Program-made: the position numbers and the translations under genes
Origin: JBASRP01 sp044866075
GTDB lineage: Bacteria > Actinomycetota > AC-67
Direction of reading: 5' to 3'
DNA length: 34,996 bases
Assembly: GCA_044866075.1 (NCBI GenBank)
Contig: JBIOTQ010000122.1
Coordinates: 1-34,996 of the forward strand
Notes under the pieces: model-generated
What the model saw: only the letters and a program-made list of their open reading frames with translations
The model's database searches: none
What the model was told of the DNA's origin: nothing
Shown: positions 15,299 to 23,594 of the stretch, piece by piece
How positions within the stretch are numbered: position 1 is the stretch's first letter
Layout of the letters: each line of letters opens with the position of its first letter

Positions 15299-17233
15299 CT
15301 ACACAGCGCGCGTGATCTCTTCGAGCGCGGCCGGATTCTCGAGGCTCGAGAGGTCGCCCGGATCCTGTCCGAGAGCCGCCGCGCGAACCGCGCGCCGCAA
15401 GATCTTCGCCGATCGCGTTTTCGGAAGCGCCGACACGAATCGGATCTGGTCGGGCCGGAACGCTTTGCCGAGTGCGTTCTCGACGATCGCGCGGAGCTCG
15501 TTGCGCAGAGTCTCATCCGGTTCGACGCCGGGCTTTAGGACGGCGAAGCACCAGACCTTCTCGCCCTTCACCTCGTCGGGGACGCCGACCGCGGCCGACT
15601 CCGCGACGGCCGGATGCTGGACGAGGAGCGATTCGATCTCGGCCGGGCCGAGGCGTTTGCCCGCGATGTTCAGCGTGTCGTCCGAGCGGCCGTGCAGGTA
15701 CCAGTAGCCGTCCTCGTCGCGGCTCGCCCAGTCGCCGTGCACCCACACGTCGGGCCAGCGCGACCAGTACGTCTCGATGTACCGGTCGGGGTCACCCCAG
15801 AGCCCGCGCGTCATGCCCGGCCACGGTTTGGTGCAGACCAACTCGCCGACCTTTCCCGGCGGCAACGGTTTGCCGTCGGGGTCGTAGACGTCGATCGCCA
15901 TCCCGAGCGCCGGGCCGCCGAGCGTGCAGGGCCGCAGCGGAACGAGCGGGGTCGGCGACAGGAAGCAGGCGCCCGCCTCGGTGCCCCCGGAGATGTTGAT
16001 GATCGGGCACCTGCTCCTGCCGACGACCTCGAAGTACCAGAGCCACGGGTCGGGGTTCCACGGCTCGCCCGTCGAGGCGAGGATGCGCAGGCTCGACAGG
16101 TCGTGATCGCGGACGTGTTCCTCGCCGTGCGGGATCAGCGCGCGCACCAGCGTCGGTGACACGCCGAGGATCGTGATCTTGTGTTTCTCGACGAGCGACC
16201 ACAGACGATCGGGCTTGGGGAAATCGGGCGCGCCCTCGTAGAGCAGGAGCGTGCCGCCGTTCGCGTGTGTTCCGAACACCTCCCATGGGCCCATGATCCA
16301 CCCCATGTCGGTGAACCAGAACAGGATGTCGTCGGGGTGACAGTCGGCTTGGTAGGCGACCTCCTCGGCGATCTTCACCGAGAACCCGCCCTGCACGTGC
16401 ACGGCGCCTTTGGGGCGCCCCGTGGTGCCCGACGTGTACGCGATGAGGAGCGGGTGCTCCGCGTCGAGCTGCTCCGGCTCGCGGGCCGTGCTCTGGTCTG
16501 CGACGAGCACGCCGTAGTCGCGGTCGCGCGTCTCGTCCCAGGGGATCTCTCGGCCGAACCGGCGAACGACGACGACGTGCTGCACGCTCGGCGACATCGC
16601 CACCGCCTCGTCGGCGGCTTCCTTCATCGGGACGACCTGCCCCCGCCGGTGGAAACCGTCCGCGGTGATGAGCACCTTCGCATCGGCGTCCTGCAGCCGC
16701 GCGGCGACCGCCGGCGCGGCGAAGCCGGAGAAGATCGGTAACGAGATCGCCCCGAGCTTCGCGAGCGCGTAGAGAGCGATGGGGTTCTCGGGGATCATCG
16801 GCATGTAGACGCCGACCGCGTCGCCGATCCCGACGCCCAGCGAGGCGAGTCCTCCGGCGAGGCGGTCCACCGCCTCGCGCATCTCCGCGTAGGTGAGGCG
16901 TCGGACCTCGCCCTCTTCGCTTTCCCACACGAGCGCGATCTTGTCCGGCCGGGCCGCCGCGTGTTTGTCGACGCAGTTGTGCGCGGCGTTGATCGTGCTA
17001 CCGGCGAACCAGATCGACCACGCGATGCCGTTCGGGCTCTCGACGACCGAGCGGTAGGGCGTGAAGAACTCGATACCGAGATCCTTCACCACCGCGTCCC
17101 AGAACCACGCGATATCGTCCTGCGATCGAGACACGAGATCCCAGTAGTCGTCGATGCCGTGCGCACGCATCAGGCGCGTCACGTTCGCGTGTTCCGTGTA
17201 CTCGGGCGTCGGCCGCCAGGCGAAGTCCGACAT
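15299..17233 (-). CDS. AMP-forming acyl-CoA synthetase (acetyl-CoA synthetase-like)
   Basis: 644 residues from ATG 17233; the frame extends 12 codons further, but -35/-10 boxes and the leaderless geometry support 17233. It is an ANL-superfamily ligase: the N-terminal cap of acetyl-CoA synthetases (residues 1-90), the P-loop-like AYTSGTTGRPKGA, the A5 block ISGGTEAG, the hinge region VHGDWASRDEDGYWYLHGRSDD, and the C-terminal PKTRSAKILRR with the catalytic Lys. It activates a short acid (acetate, propionate or acetoacetate) to its CoA thioester through an acyl-adenylate. The AACS/ACS N-terminal domain argues for C2-C4 acids; exact substrate unknown. The Lys suggests control by acetylation. Divergent from fumarase. 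Confidence 0.88.
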   Translation of the reverse strand: MSDFAWRPTPEYTEHANVTRLMRAHGIDDYWDLVSRSQDDIAWFWDAVVKDLGIEFFTPYRSVVESPNGIAWSIWFAGSTINAAHNCVDKHAAARPDKIALVWESEEGEVRRLTYAEMREAVDRLAGGLASLGVGIGDAVGVYMPMIPENPIALYALAKLGAISLPIFSGFAAPAVAARLQDADAKVLITADGFHRRGQVVPMKEAADEAVAMSPSVQHVVVVRRFGREIPWDETRDRDYGVLVADQSTAREPEQLDAEHPLLIAYTSGTTGRPKGAVHVQGGFSVKIAEEVAYQADCHPDDILFWFTDMGWIMGPWEVFGTHANGGTLLLYEGAPDFPKPDRLWSLVEKHKITILGVSPTLVRALIPHGEEHVRDHDLSSLRILASTGEPWNPDPWLWYFEVVGRSRCPIINISGGTEAGACFLSPTPLVPLRPCTLGGPALGMAIDVYDPDGKPLPPGKVGELVCTKPWPGMTRGLWGDPDRYIETYWSRWPDVWVHGDWASRDEDGYWYLHGRSDDTLNIAGKRLGPAEIESLLVQHPAVAESAAVGVPDEVKGEKVWCFAVLKPGVEPDETLRNELRAIVENALGKAFRPDQIRFVSALPKTRSAKILRRAVRAAALGQDPGDLSSLENPAALEEITRAV

Positions 17234-17240
17234 GCGCGCG

Positions 17241-17269
17241 ACTCTATCCAGCCCTCTGAGACCGTTCAA
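17241..17269 (-). promoter_or_regulatory. Leaderless promoter of the acyl-CoA synthetase gene
   Basis: On the minus strand TTGAAC (complement 17264-17269), then exactly 17 bp, then TAGAGT (complement 17241-17246), then 7 nt to the ATG at 17233. No Shine-Dalgarno is present. This is the most complete example in the window of the TANNNT leaderless pattern because the -35 box is also good. Confidence 0.65.
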
Positions 17270-17297
17270 CCGTTTCGGGCACGCGTCGCGCAGCGAT

Positions 17298-17333
17298 TAG
17301 CATGAGCGGGTTTCGCGGAACGAGGAGGTCAGG
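17298..17333 (+). promoter_or_regulatory. -10 box and ribosome binding site of fumC
   Basis: TAGCAT (17298-17303) is a plausible -10 box, though no good -35 stands 17 bp before it. GAGGAGG lies at about 17322-17328, 5 nt before the GTG start at 17334, and fixes that start. Unlike the divergent synthetase gene, this transcript would have a normal leader. Confidence 0.45.
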
Positions 17334-18749
17334 GTGACCGATTTCCGGATCGAGAAGGACTCGATGGGCGAGGTTCGCGTTCCGGCCGGCGCGTACTGGG
17401 GGGCGCAGACCCAACGCGCCGTCGAGAACTTTCCCGTCTCGAGCTTGCGCTTCCCTCGGCGCTTCATCGAGGCGCTCGGAATCATCAAGTGGGCGGCGGC
17501 GAAAGCGAACGAGGAGCTCGGGTTCGTCGACGCGCGGCGCAGTGAAGCGATCCGCGCGGCGGCGGAGGAGGTGATCGAAGGCACGCTCGACGACCAGTTC
17601 CCACTCGACATCTTCCAGACCGGCTCCGGCACCTCGACGAACATGAACGCCAACGAGGTGATCGCGAACCGCGCCGACGAGCTCTTGGGCCAGGCGCGCG
17701 GCTCGAAGGCGGTTCACCCCAACGATCACGTCAATAACGGGCAGTCCTCGAACGACGTGATCCCGTCGGCGATCCACCTTTCGGCGCTGCTGGTGATCCG
17801 CGCCGACCTCGAGCCCGCGATCTCGCGCCTGCGCGACTCGCTGCGGGCGAAGGCCGATGAGTTCGCGTCGGCCCTGAAGGTCGGCCGCACGCACCTCATG
17901 GACGCCACGCCGATCACGCTCGGGCAGGAGATCGGCGGCTACGCGGCACAGATCGCGAACGCGCACGAGCGCGTTCTGTGGGCGACGACTAGCTTGCATC
18001 AACTCGCTCTCGGCGGCACCGCCGTCGGGACGGGGTTGAACGCGGACCCCGCGTTCGCGCCGCGTGCGATCGCATTGATCGGCGAGCGGACCGACCTCGA
18101 CGTATCGGAGGCCGAGGACCACTTCGAGGCTCAGGGCTCCAAGGACGCCTGTGTGCACATGTCGGCGGCGCTCCGCACCCTCGCGGTGTCGCTCATGAAG
18201 ATCGCGAACGACGTGCGGTGGATGGGATCCGGTCCCCGCGCCGGCCTCGGCGAGCTGAAGCTGCCGGAGCTGCAGCCCGGCTCGTCGATCATGCCCGGCA
18301 AGGTCAACCCCGTGATCCCCGAGGTCGTCACGCAGGTCGCGGCCCAAGTGATCGGCAACGACGCCGCGATCGCCGTGTGCGGGATGTCGGGCGCGTTCGA
18401 GCTCAACGTGTTCATGCCGGTGATCGCGCGCAACCTGCTCGAGTCGATCGCTCTGCTCGCGGGCGCCTGCCGGCTCTTCGCGGACAGCTGCGTCGCGGGC
18501 CTCCAGGCGGACGAAGAGCGGTGCCGGGCACTCGTCGAGCAGTCGTTCCCGATCGTGACCGCGCTGGTGCCGGCGATCGGGTACGACCTGAGCGCCGAGA
18601 TCTCGAAGGAGGCCTACCGCACGGGTCGGACGATACGCGAGGTCGCGCTCGAGCGCGCGGGGATCGGCGAGAAAGAGCTCGACGAGGCCCTCGACCTGAT
18701 GAAGATGACGCGGGGCGGGATCGTGGCGCCGGGCCTCGGCGGCGGCTAA
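17334..18749 (+). CDS. fumC: Class II fumarate hydratase
   Basis: 471 residues from GTG, with GAGGAGG 5 nt upstream. It interconverts fumarate and malate in the TCA cycle without an iron-sulfur cluster. Signatures: the N-terminal EKDSMGEVRVPAGAYWGAQT, TGSGTSTNMNANEV, HPNDHVNNGQSSND (substrate site), GRTHLMDATP, and the superfamily signature GSSIMPGKVNPV near residue 318. Length is standard for FumC; aspartate ammonia-lyase is a relative, but HVNNGQSSND and the N-terminus favour fumarase. It feeds malate to the malic enzyme encoded nearby. Its TAA stop interlocks with the TAG stop of the sugar dehydrogenase gene (CTAA, 18746-18749). Confidence 0.95.
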   Translation: MTDFRIEKDSMGEVRVPAGAYWGAQTQRAVENFPVSSLRFPRRFIEALGIIKWAAAKANEELGFVDARRSEAIRAAAEEVIEGTLDDQFPLDIFQTGSGTSTNMNANEVIANRADELLGQARGSKAVHPNDHVNNGQSSNDVIPSAIHLSALLVIRADLEPAISRLRDSLRAKADEFASALKVGRTHLMDATPITLGQEIGGYAAQIANAHERVLWATTSLHQLALGGTAVGTGLNADPAFAPRAIALIGERTDLDVSEAEDHFEAQGSKDACVHMSAALRTLAVSLMKIANDVRWMGSGPRAGLGELKLPELQPGSSIMPGKVNPVIPEVVTQVAAQVIGNDAAIAVCGMSGAFELNVFMPVIARNLLESIALLAGACRLFADSCVAGLQADEERCRALVEQSFPIVTALVPAIGYDLSAEISKEAYRTGRTIREVALERAGIGEKELDEALDLMKMTRGGIVAPGLGGG

Positions 18750-20032
18750 GCGGCGCGCACGCGGTAGACCGCGCCGCCGAGATCGCATACGAACAGCTCG
18801 CCGCTCTCGTTCTCGCCGAACGACGCGATCGACAGCGCTGTGTCCATCACCTGGCGGACGCGCGCGGTCCCGCGCAGGGCGGCCGCGGCGTCGAGCGCCC
18901 AGATCTTGCCGCTGCAGTTGTCCCCGTAGAAGTAGGCGCCGCGCAGCGACGAGTACGTGCGGCCGCGATAGACGTAGCCGCCGGCGACCGCGCAGCCGTT
19001 CGCGTGGCTGTATTCGACGATCGGGAGGACCTTGCCGCTGCGGTTGCAGCCGGCGATGTAGCAATGGGCGCCTTCCATCGGCCTCCAGCCGTAGTTGCGT
19101 CCGCCGGACCGCTCGACGTCGATCTCCTCCCATTGATTCTGGCCGACGTCGCCGATGAACATCGCACGCGTCGATCGGTCGAAGCTGAAACGCCACGGGT
19201 TGCGCAGGCCGTAGTCCCAAATCTCGCCGCGCGCGCCGCTGCGGTTCCGGAACGGGTTGGTCGAGGGCGACGAGTAGGGCGACCCGTGATCGACGTCGAT
19301 GCGGAGGATCTTGCCGAGCAGCTCTCCCAAGTCCTGCGCGCGATTACCGGGATCGCCCCCTGCGCCGCCGTCGCCGGTACCGATGTAGAGATAGCCGTCG
19401 GCCCCGAACGTGATCATGCCGCCGTTGTGGTTCGCGTAGGGCTGGTCGATCTTCAGGATGACGCGCCGCGATCCCGCGTCGGCCTTCCGCGTCGAGGTCG
19501 CGTGGTATTCCGCGATGATCGTGTCACCGGCGTTGTCGGTGTAGTTCACAAAGAAACGCCGGTTGCTCTCGAAGCGCGGGTGGAACGCCAGTCCGAGCAG
19601 CCCTTGCTCGCCCCCACCGGTCACCGACCCGCTGATGTCGAGGAAGGTCGAGACGCGGCTGCCCGAACTGCTCAGCACGACGATGCGCCCGCCCTTCTCC
19701 GCGACGTACAGCAACCCGGAACCGTCGCCCGCGTGCGTGATGTATAGGGGCTGGTCCAGGCCGCTCGCGAAACGGGCAAGGCGTATTCGTACGCGCGAGA
19801 TGCTGAACCCAGGAGCCGGCGCGCTCGTCTTCGGAGCCGTCGTCGGTTTCGGGGTCACCCTGGGTGTCGGCTTCGGCGTGGACTTCGGCGAAGGCGAGGG
19901 CGACGGAGGGGGTGACGGGGGCGGGGAGGTCGAGGAGGCGCTCGGCGTCGGCGTGGCCGCGCGTTCCTTCTTGCCGGAGCACCCTGTCACAGCGAGAACG
20001 AGGACGAGTGCGGTGACGAGTGGCCGGCGCAT
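18746..20032 (-). CDS. PQQ-dependent sugar dehydrogenase-like lipoprotein (GSDH family)
   Basis: 428 residues. Residues 1-18 are a lipoprotein signal (RRPLVTALVLVLAVTGC, acylated Cys at 18). Residues 25-75 form a Pro/Ser/Thr/Lys-rich linker that would span the wall. The rest is a six-bladed propeller of the soluble glucose dehydrogenase/YliI family: GEQGLLGLAFHP, NHNGGMITFGADGYLYIGTG, EIWDYGLRNPWRFSFD and GDVGQNQWEEID. The family oxidises aldose sugars with PQQ; many actinobacterial members are untested. I chose ATG at 20032 because GGGGA lies just upstream; the frame also permits TTG at 20041. It is 23 bp after the SCO1664 gene and may be co-transcribed with it. It converges on fumC with a 4-bp overlap. 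Confidence 0.9.
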   Translation of the reverse strand: MRRPLVTALVLVLAVTGCSGKKERAATPTPSASSTSPPPSPPPSPSPSPKSTPKPTPRVTPKPTTAPKTSAPAPGFSISRVRIRLARFASGLDQPLYITHAGDGSGLLYVAEKGGRIVVLSSSGSRVSTFLDISGSVTGGGEQGLLGLAFHPRFESNRRFFVNYTDNAGDTIIAEYHATSTRKADAGSRRVILKIDQPYANHNGGMITFGADGYLYIGTGDGGAGGDPGNRAQDLGELLGKILRIDVDHGSPYSSPSTNPFRNRSGARGEIWDYGLRNPWRFSFDRSTRAMFIGDVGQNQWEEIDVERSGGRNYGWRPMEGAHCYIAGCNRSGKVLPIVEYSHANGCAVAGGYVYRGRTYSSLRGAYFYGDNCSGKIWALDAAAALRGTARVRQVMDTALSIASFGENESGELFVCDLGGAVYRVRAA

Positions 20033-20055
20033 CGTCCCCAAGTTCTACACGCTGT

Positions 20056-20781
20056 TCAGATCGGCGGCCACGGGTACGGACGTCCCGGGCCCGGCTCCGG
20101 ATACACCGCGTGCTGCATCAGCGCCGCGATGCGCTCCTCGAGCGCGTCCACTTCCTCCGGTGCGAGCAGTTCGTCCACGAGTTCGCGCACGTCGCCGGCC
20201 GCGAGCGTGGACGAAAGACGCGCGAGATCGGCCAGGATCTCGGCCGGGACCGGTTCCCCGGCGTGCTCCCAGATAACCGTCCGGAGCTTGGGTTGCACGT
20301 TGAAAGTGACGCCGTGATCGACCACGTAGATCCGGCCGGAGTCGCGCTGAAGCAAGCAGTGGCCCGCCTTGCGATCCGCGTTGTTCACGGCCAGGTCGAA
20401 CGCGGCGACGCGCCGGAACACGTCCGGGTACGCATCGGCGAGGGTGAGGTAGTGCTCGGACGGTTCGTGGTCGATGAAGAGCTGCACCATGCCGACGCCC
20501 ATCGGGCCGTCGCGGATCACCGTCGGCGGGACGAGGTCCCAGCCGAGCGCCTCGCTGACGACGTACGCCGCCATCTCGCGACGGTACAGCGACCCCTGCG
20601 GGAAATCCCACAGGGGCGCTTCGCCGTCGCGCGGCTTGTAAACCGCGTAGGTTTCGAGGCCTTCCTCGGAGATCGTCGAAAGGAATGTGTCGTTCGACGC
20701 GCCGGGCAAGAGCCCGACGGGTTCCAGCGTTCCGCGGCTCAGGAGCGACAGGACGCGCTCGGCGGAAACCTCGGTGGCCAT
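20056..20781 (-). CDS. SCO1664-family protein (PI3/4-kinase-like fold)
   Basis: 241 residues, last of the phosphatase-DUF3090-SCO1664 trio. The text is characteristic: ASNDTFLSTI, AVYKPRDGEAPLWDFPQGSL with a candidate nucleotide-binding Lys, then FDLAVNNADRKAGHCLL (catalytic-loop-like, with Asp, Asn and Asp-Arg) and VVDHGVTFNV (metal-site-like Asp). This looks like an atypical PI3/4-kinase-related fold; activity is not established. In Mycobacterium the same trio (Rv2135c-Rv2133c) lies next to cysQ and mshC, so a link to mycothiol or sugar-phosphate metabolism has been suspected. Its ATG overlaps the DUF3090 TGA (TGATG), so translation is coupled. The open frame to 20859 is not used. Confidence 0.87.
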   Translation of the reverse strand: MATEVSAERVLSLLSRGTLEPVGLLPGASNDTFLSTISEEGLETYAVYKPRDGEAPLWDFPQGSLYRREMAAYVVSEALGWDLVPPTVIRDGPMGVGMVQLFIDHEPSEHYLTLADAYPDVFRRVAAFDLAVNNADRKAGHCLLQRDSGRIYVVDHGVTFNVQPKLRTVIWEHAGEPVPAEILADLARLSSTLAAGDVRELVDELLAPEEVDALEERIAALMQHAVYPEPGPGRPYPWPPI

Positions 20782-21296
20782 CAGGAGGTGTCTCGATGGC
20801 CGTTCATCGCCGGGCACACGTGGCCCTCCGCGTCCATGGGGAACCCGCAGAAGCGGCACCGCGGACGGCCGGCATCGACGACCTCCTCGGCGTGCTCGGC
20901 GAGCGCGCGCGCTTGCGCGCGGCTCGCAACGAACGTCGCGGTCGCTGCCTCTGCTTCAGAATCCTCCTCCTCGAGCAGTTCGCTCGCGATGACCAGGATC
21001 CGGTCGCGCGCGTCGTCGTAGCGGATGGCCATCGGCCCGATGCGCCATTCGGGCAGGAGGGGCTCCTCGAGCTCGAGGTCGCCGGCCGGGATCGTGCCCT
21101 CGTCTTCACCGCCGGGAAGAGCCTCGAGCATCTGCGCGATCGACACCGCCAGCGCGCGCACCTGTTCTTTCTCCGCGAGAAGCGTCACGAGCTGATCCGC
21201 CGAGCGCGCCTGCAGGTAGAAGGTCCGGTTCCCGGGTTCGCCGACGGCGCCGGCGGTGAGCCGCGTCACCGGGTCGAGCTCGAACGATCCGCTCAT
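20781..21296 (-). CDS. DUF3090 family protein
   Basis: 171 residues. SFELDPVTRLTAGAVGEPGN and RTFYLQARSADQLVTLLAEK are the family opening; the middle contains EWRIGPMAIRYDDARD. The C-terminus carries a treble-clef-like metal site, CRFCGFPMDAEGHVCP (Cys147, Cys150, Cys161). Function is unknown; the family is actinobacterial and nearly always sits between a histidine phosphatase and an SCO1664 protein, as here. ATG at 21296 overlaps the phosphatase stop by 4 bp, and its own stop overlaps the next start by 1 bp. The frame runs upstream to 22055, but that part is antisense noise over the phosphatase. Confidence 0.9.
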   Translation of the reverse strand: MSGSFELDPVTRLTAGAVGEPGNRTFYLQARSADQLVTLLAEKEQVRALAVSIAQMLEALPGGEDEGTIPAGDLELEEPLLPEWRIGPMAIRYDDARDRILVIASELLEEEDSEAEAATATFVASRAQARALAEHAEEVVDAGRPRCRFCGFPMDAEGHVCPAMNGHRDTS

Positions 21297-21919
21297 CCGC
21301 GGCGCCGCTTGGGCGGCGAGAACCCATCGAGCGTCCCGGTGTCGTTGACCTTCAGCACGCGCGGCCCGCCGGACCCGATCCACAGCACGGTCACCGACAC
21401 CGGCGCGACGATCAGACGGTGGTACAGGTCGATCGGTACGCCGGCGTAGTGCGCGAGCGCGACGCGGATCACGTCCGCATGCGTGAACACGCCGACCGAC
21501 TGTGTCGGGTGTTCGTCGTTCAGCTTCTCGATCGTCGAGATCGCGCGGGCCTGGGTCTCGCGGATCGTCTCGCCACCGGGGAAGCGGGCCTCGCTGGGCC
21601 GGGCCATGACTTGTTTCCACAGCTTCGTCTTCGCAAGCGTGCGCAGGCGCTTCCCCTCCCAGTCGCCGTACCGCACCTCCCCCAGCCCGTCGCGGACGCG
21701 CACCCGGAGACCTTTCGACGCGGCGACCGGGCGCGCCGTTTCGATCGTGCGCTCCAGCGGGCTCGAGTAGATCGCGTCGAGGTGCACCGGCTTCATCCGG
21801 TCGACCAAGGCGGCCACTTGCCGGCGGCCTTCGTCGGACAGCGAGATCCCCGGCAGCCAGCCGCTCAGCTTCTCGCCGGTGTGCGGCGTCAGCGCGTGTC
21901 GGACGAGGAACAGCAGCAC
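21293..21919 (-). CDS. Histidine phosphatase superfamily protein (MSMEG_4193-like)
   Basis: 208 residues with the phosphoglycerate-mutase-like fold. The phosphohistidine is His8 in LVRHALTPH (usual RHG becomes RHA), the second catalytic His is 147 in FTHADVIR, and SSPLERTIETA and GDWEGK are the other family blocks. It dephosphorylates a small phosphate ester; the natural substrate is unknown. It starts at GTG, 2 bp after the FIST gene stop, and overlaps DUF3090 by 4 bp, so FIST - phosphatase - DUF3090 - SCO1664 behave as one operon. The last three match Rv2135c, Rv2134c and Rv2133c in order. Confidence 0.92.
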   Translation of the reverse strand: MLLFLVRHALTPHTGEKLSGWLPGISLSDEGRRQVAALVDRMKPVHLDAIYSSPLERTIETARPVAASKGLRVRVRDGLGEVRYGDWEGKRLRTLAKTKLWKQVMARPSEARFPGGETIRETQARAISTIEKLNDEHPTQSVGVFTHADVIRVALAHYAGVPIDLYHRLIVAPVSVTVLWIGSGGPRVLKVNDTGTLDGFSPPKRRRG

Positions 21920-21921
21920 CG

Positions 21922-23076
21922 CTAGGACTCGTAGAACAGCGCCAAGCTCGCGGTGAAGCCGTGCAGGAAATTGCGCCCGCCCACCGGCCCGAGCTCACCG
22001 GCGCAGAAGAAGCCCGCCAGCGGCGTGCCGAAGGCGCCGCACACGACGCTCGCATCGTGATCCGGTGCGCCGAACAGGCGCGAGCCGCGACCGTTGCAGG
22101 TGAACAGCAACGCGCCGCCGGGTTGCTCCACGGCGGACACCATGGTGCGGAGGTCCGCGTCGGCGCTGGCGGCGTCGCGGACGTGGAATTGGATCGTCTC
22201 GCCCACGGCGACCTGATCCCCGACCGCGAGCGCGCCCGAGCGCTCGTCGGCGCCGAGAACGTTGCGGACGAGGAAGTCGCCGCGCGCGAACTCGGTCTTG
22301 TAGGGGTTGACCACCCGGCCCACGTGAAGCCCCGTCTGCATGGCCCGGCGATCGACTTCGTCGGCCCCGGCGAACGTTTCGCGGACGCGCTCGAGAGGCG
22401 GCTGCCCCGCGAGCTCCAGCAACACGTTCCGCTCGGCCGCGGTGACCGCGTACGGCGCGCCCACCGGCTTGCAGCCCTGCGACACCAGCGCGCGCACGTT
22501 CACGCGTCCGGAGATCAGCGCGCCGACGCACCCACCGGCGAGGATCTCGTTGTCCTTGATCAGTCGGTTGGCGCCGGGCGCGCTTCCGCCCGAAGCCAGT
22601 CCGCCGATCACGAGCAACCCCGGATGGCTCTCGTTCAACCCACCGAGCCAGGCGTCGGCCGGAAACGTGAACGGATCGGCGATCGCGACGGCGGTGGCGC
22701 CGGCGGGGGTCTCGTCGGGCCAGCCGAGGAAGGCGTCGCCGTCGGGCGTGGTGTCGTAGTCGAGCCCGAAGGGCGTCACCGTCGTGTCGGGCAGGTGCCC
22801 CGCCCAGATCGAGACCGCCGGCGCGTCCTCGACCTCGCGGTCGCCGCCGACGATCCACATTCCGCTGCACCCGAGCAGCGCGCCCGGCGCCAGCGCCTCG
22901 TGCACAGCGGCCAGCGCGATCGGCATCGCCGCGAGGTGGTGGGGCGACACGAACAGGAAGGCAAGATCGCACGACTCGCCCCCGAGACCCGCCGATGCCG
23001 TCGCCGCGGCGGTTCGCACCGCGACGACGGGGTCCGGATCCGTGGAAAGTCCCGCGCCGACGCGCAGTCGAGACAT
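21922..23076 (-). CDS. FIST N- and C-domain sensory protein
   Basis: 384 residues. The N-terminal FIST domain spans about 35-225 (SCDLAFLFVSPHH, LLGCSGMWIVGGDREVED) and the C-terminal FIST_C about 235-370 (GDFLVRNVLGADERSGAL, CNGRGSRLFGAPDHD, GFFCAGELGPVGGRNFLHGF). FIST domains are proposed small-ligand sensors, possibly for amino acids, and here no output domain is attached. ATG at 23076 has TAGAGT 7 nt upstream and no Shine-Dalgarno, so it is probably leaderless; the frame upstream to 23697 overlaps the metallopeptidase antisense and is discarded. It is the first gene of the operon with the phosphatase, DUF3090 and SCO1664, a linkage that hints at a sensing role for that pathway. Confidence 0.88.
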   Translation of the reverse strand: MSRLRVGAGLSTDPDPVVAVRTAAATASAGLGGESCDLAFLFVSPHHLAAMPIALAAVHEALAPGALLGCSGMWIVGGDREVEDAPAVSIWAGHLPDTTVTPFGLDYDTTPDGDAFLGWPDETPAGATAVAIADPFTFPADAWLGGLNESHPGLLVIGGLASGGSAPGANRLIKDNEILAGGCVGALISGRVNVRALVSQGCKPVGAPYAVTAAERNVLLELAGQPPLERVRETFAGADEVDRRAMQTGLHVGRVVNPYKTEFARGDFLVRNVLGADERSGALAVGDQVAVGETIQFHVRDAASADADLRTMVSAVEQPGGALLFTCNGRGSRLFGAPDHDASVVCGAFGTPLAGFFCAGELGPVGGRNFLHGFTASLALFYES

Positions 23077-23138
23077 CGGAGTCACTCTAACGCGTTGCGA
23101 TCGGGCCAAGCGGGGTGGGCGGGATGGAGATAGGGCCA

Positions 23139-23594
23139 CTAATCCCGGCGCAGAGCGGCCTGCGCGTCGTCCAGCGTGACGGCGCGGCGGCGGTAATTGC
23201 GCAGGGCGAAGCGGTCGCACGCGGTCTCGGCCCCGCTGCGCTGGCCGAGGACTTCCTTCAGATACCAGTGGTACCACTCGTGGCAGTAGAGGAAGCGCAC
23301 CACCTCGCGTTGCGTTCGGAACGTGAGACCTTCGCTGAGCCAGACGAAGCGCATCCCCTTGCCGGCGATGCGCTTGGCGCCGTACTGGACGATCTCGCCG
23401 AACGGCAGGAACGGCTCGGGCACCTGGATGGTGATCGTCTTGGCGTCGAACTCCGTGTACGCGGCGAGATGCGGTCGCGTGCGATAGCGGAGCGGGCGGA
23501 CGATGATCTCGTAGCCGTCGGCGTCTGGCAATCCCTTGAGGAACCCGCGGAAGCGCTCGGGCGACAGCCCGTGGTGCCGGGAGCGGATCCTCAT
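23139..23594 (-). CDS. Small zinc metallopeptidase-like protein (HEWYH)
   Basis: 151 residues with a single clear motif: FLYCHEWYHWYLKEVL, in which His105-Glu106-xx-His109 is a zincin HExxH. ETACDRFAL follows 14 residues later, where Glu123 (ExxxD with Asp127) could be the third zinc ligand in gluzincin style. There is no signal peptide, so it would act in the cytoplasm; it is too short for most peptidase families. I do not recognise a named family. ATG at 23594 overlaps the oxidoreductase stop by 4 bp, so the pair is translationally coupled. The frame upstream to 24452 lies antisense within the oxidoreductase and is not coding. Confidence 0.72.
   Translation of the reverse strand: MRIRSRHHGLSPERFRGFLKGLPDADGYEIIVRPLRYRTRPHLAAYTEFDAKTITIQVPEPFLPFGEIVQYGAKRIAGKGMRFVWLSEGLTFRTQREVVRFLYCHEWYHWYLKEVLGQRSGAETACDRFALRNYRRRAVTLDDAQAALRRD

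Noticed and set aside
17244..19220. 658-codon minus-strand frame
   Set aside because: It is antisense to fumC and shifted relative to the sugar dehydrogenase; composition is Arg/Asp-rich with no domain.
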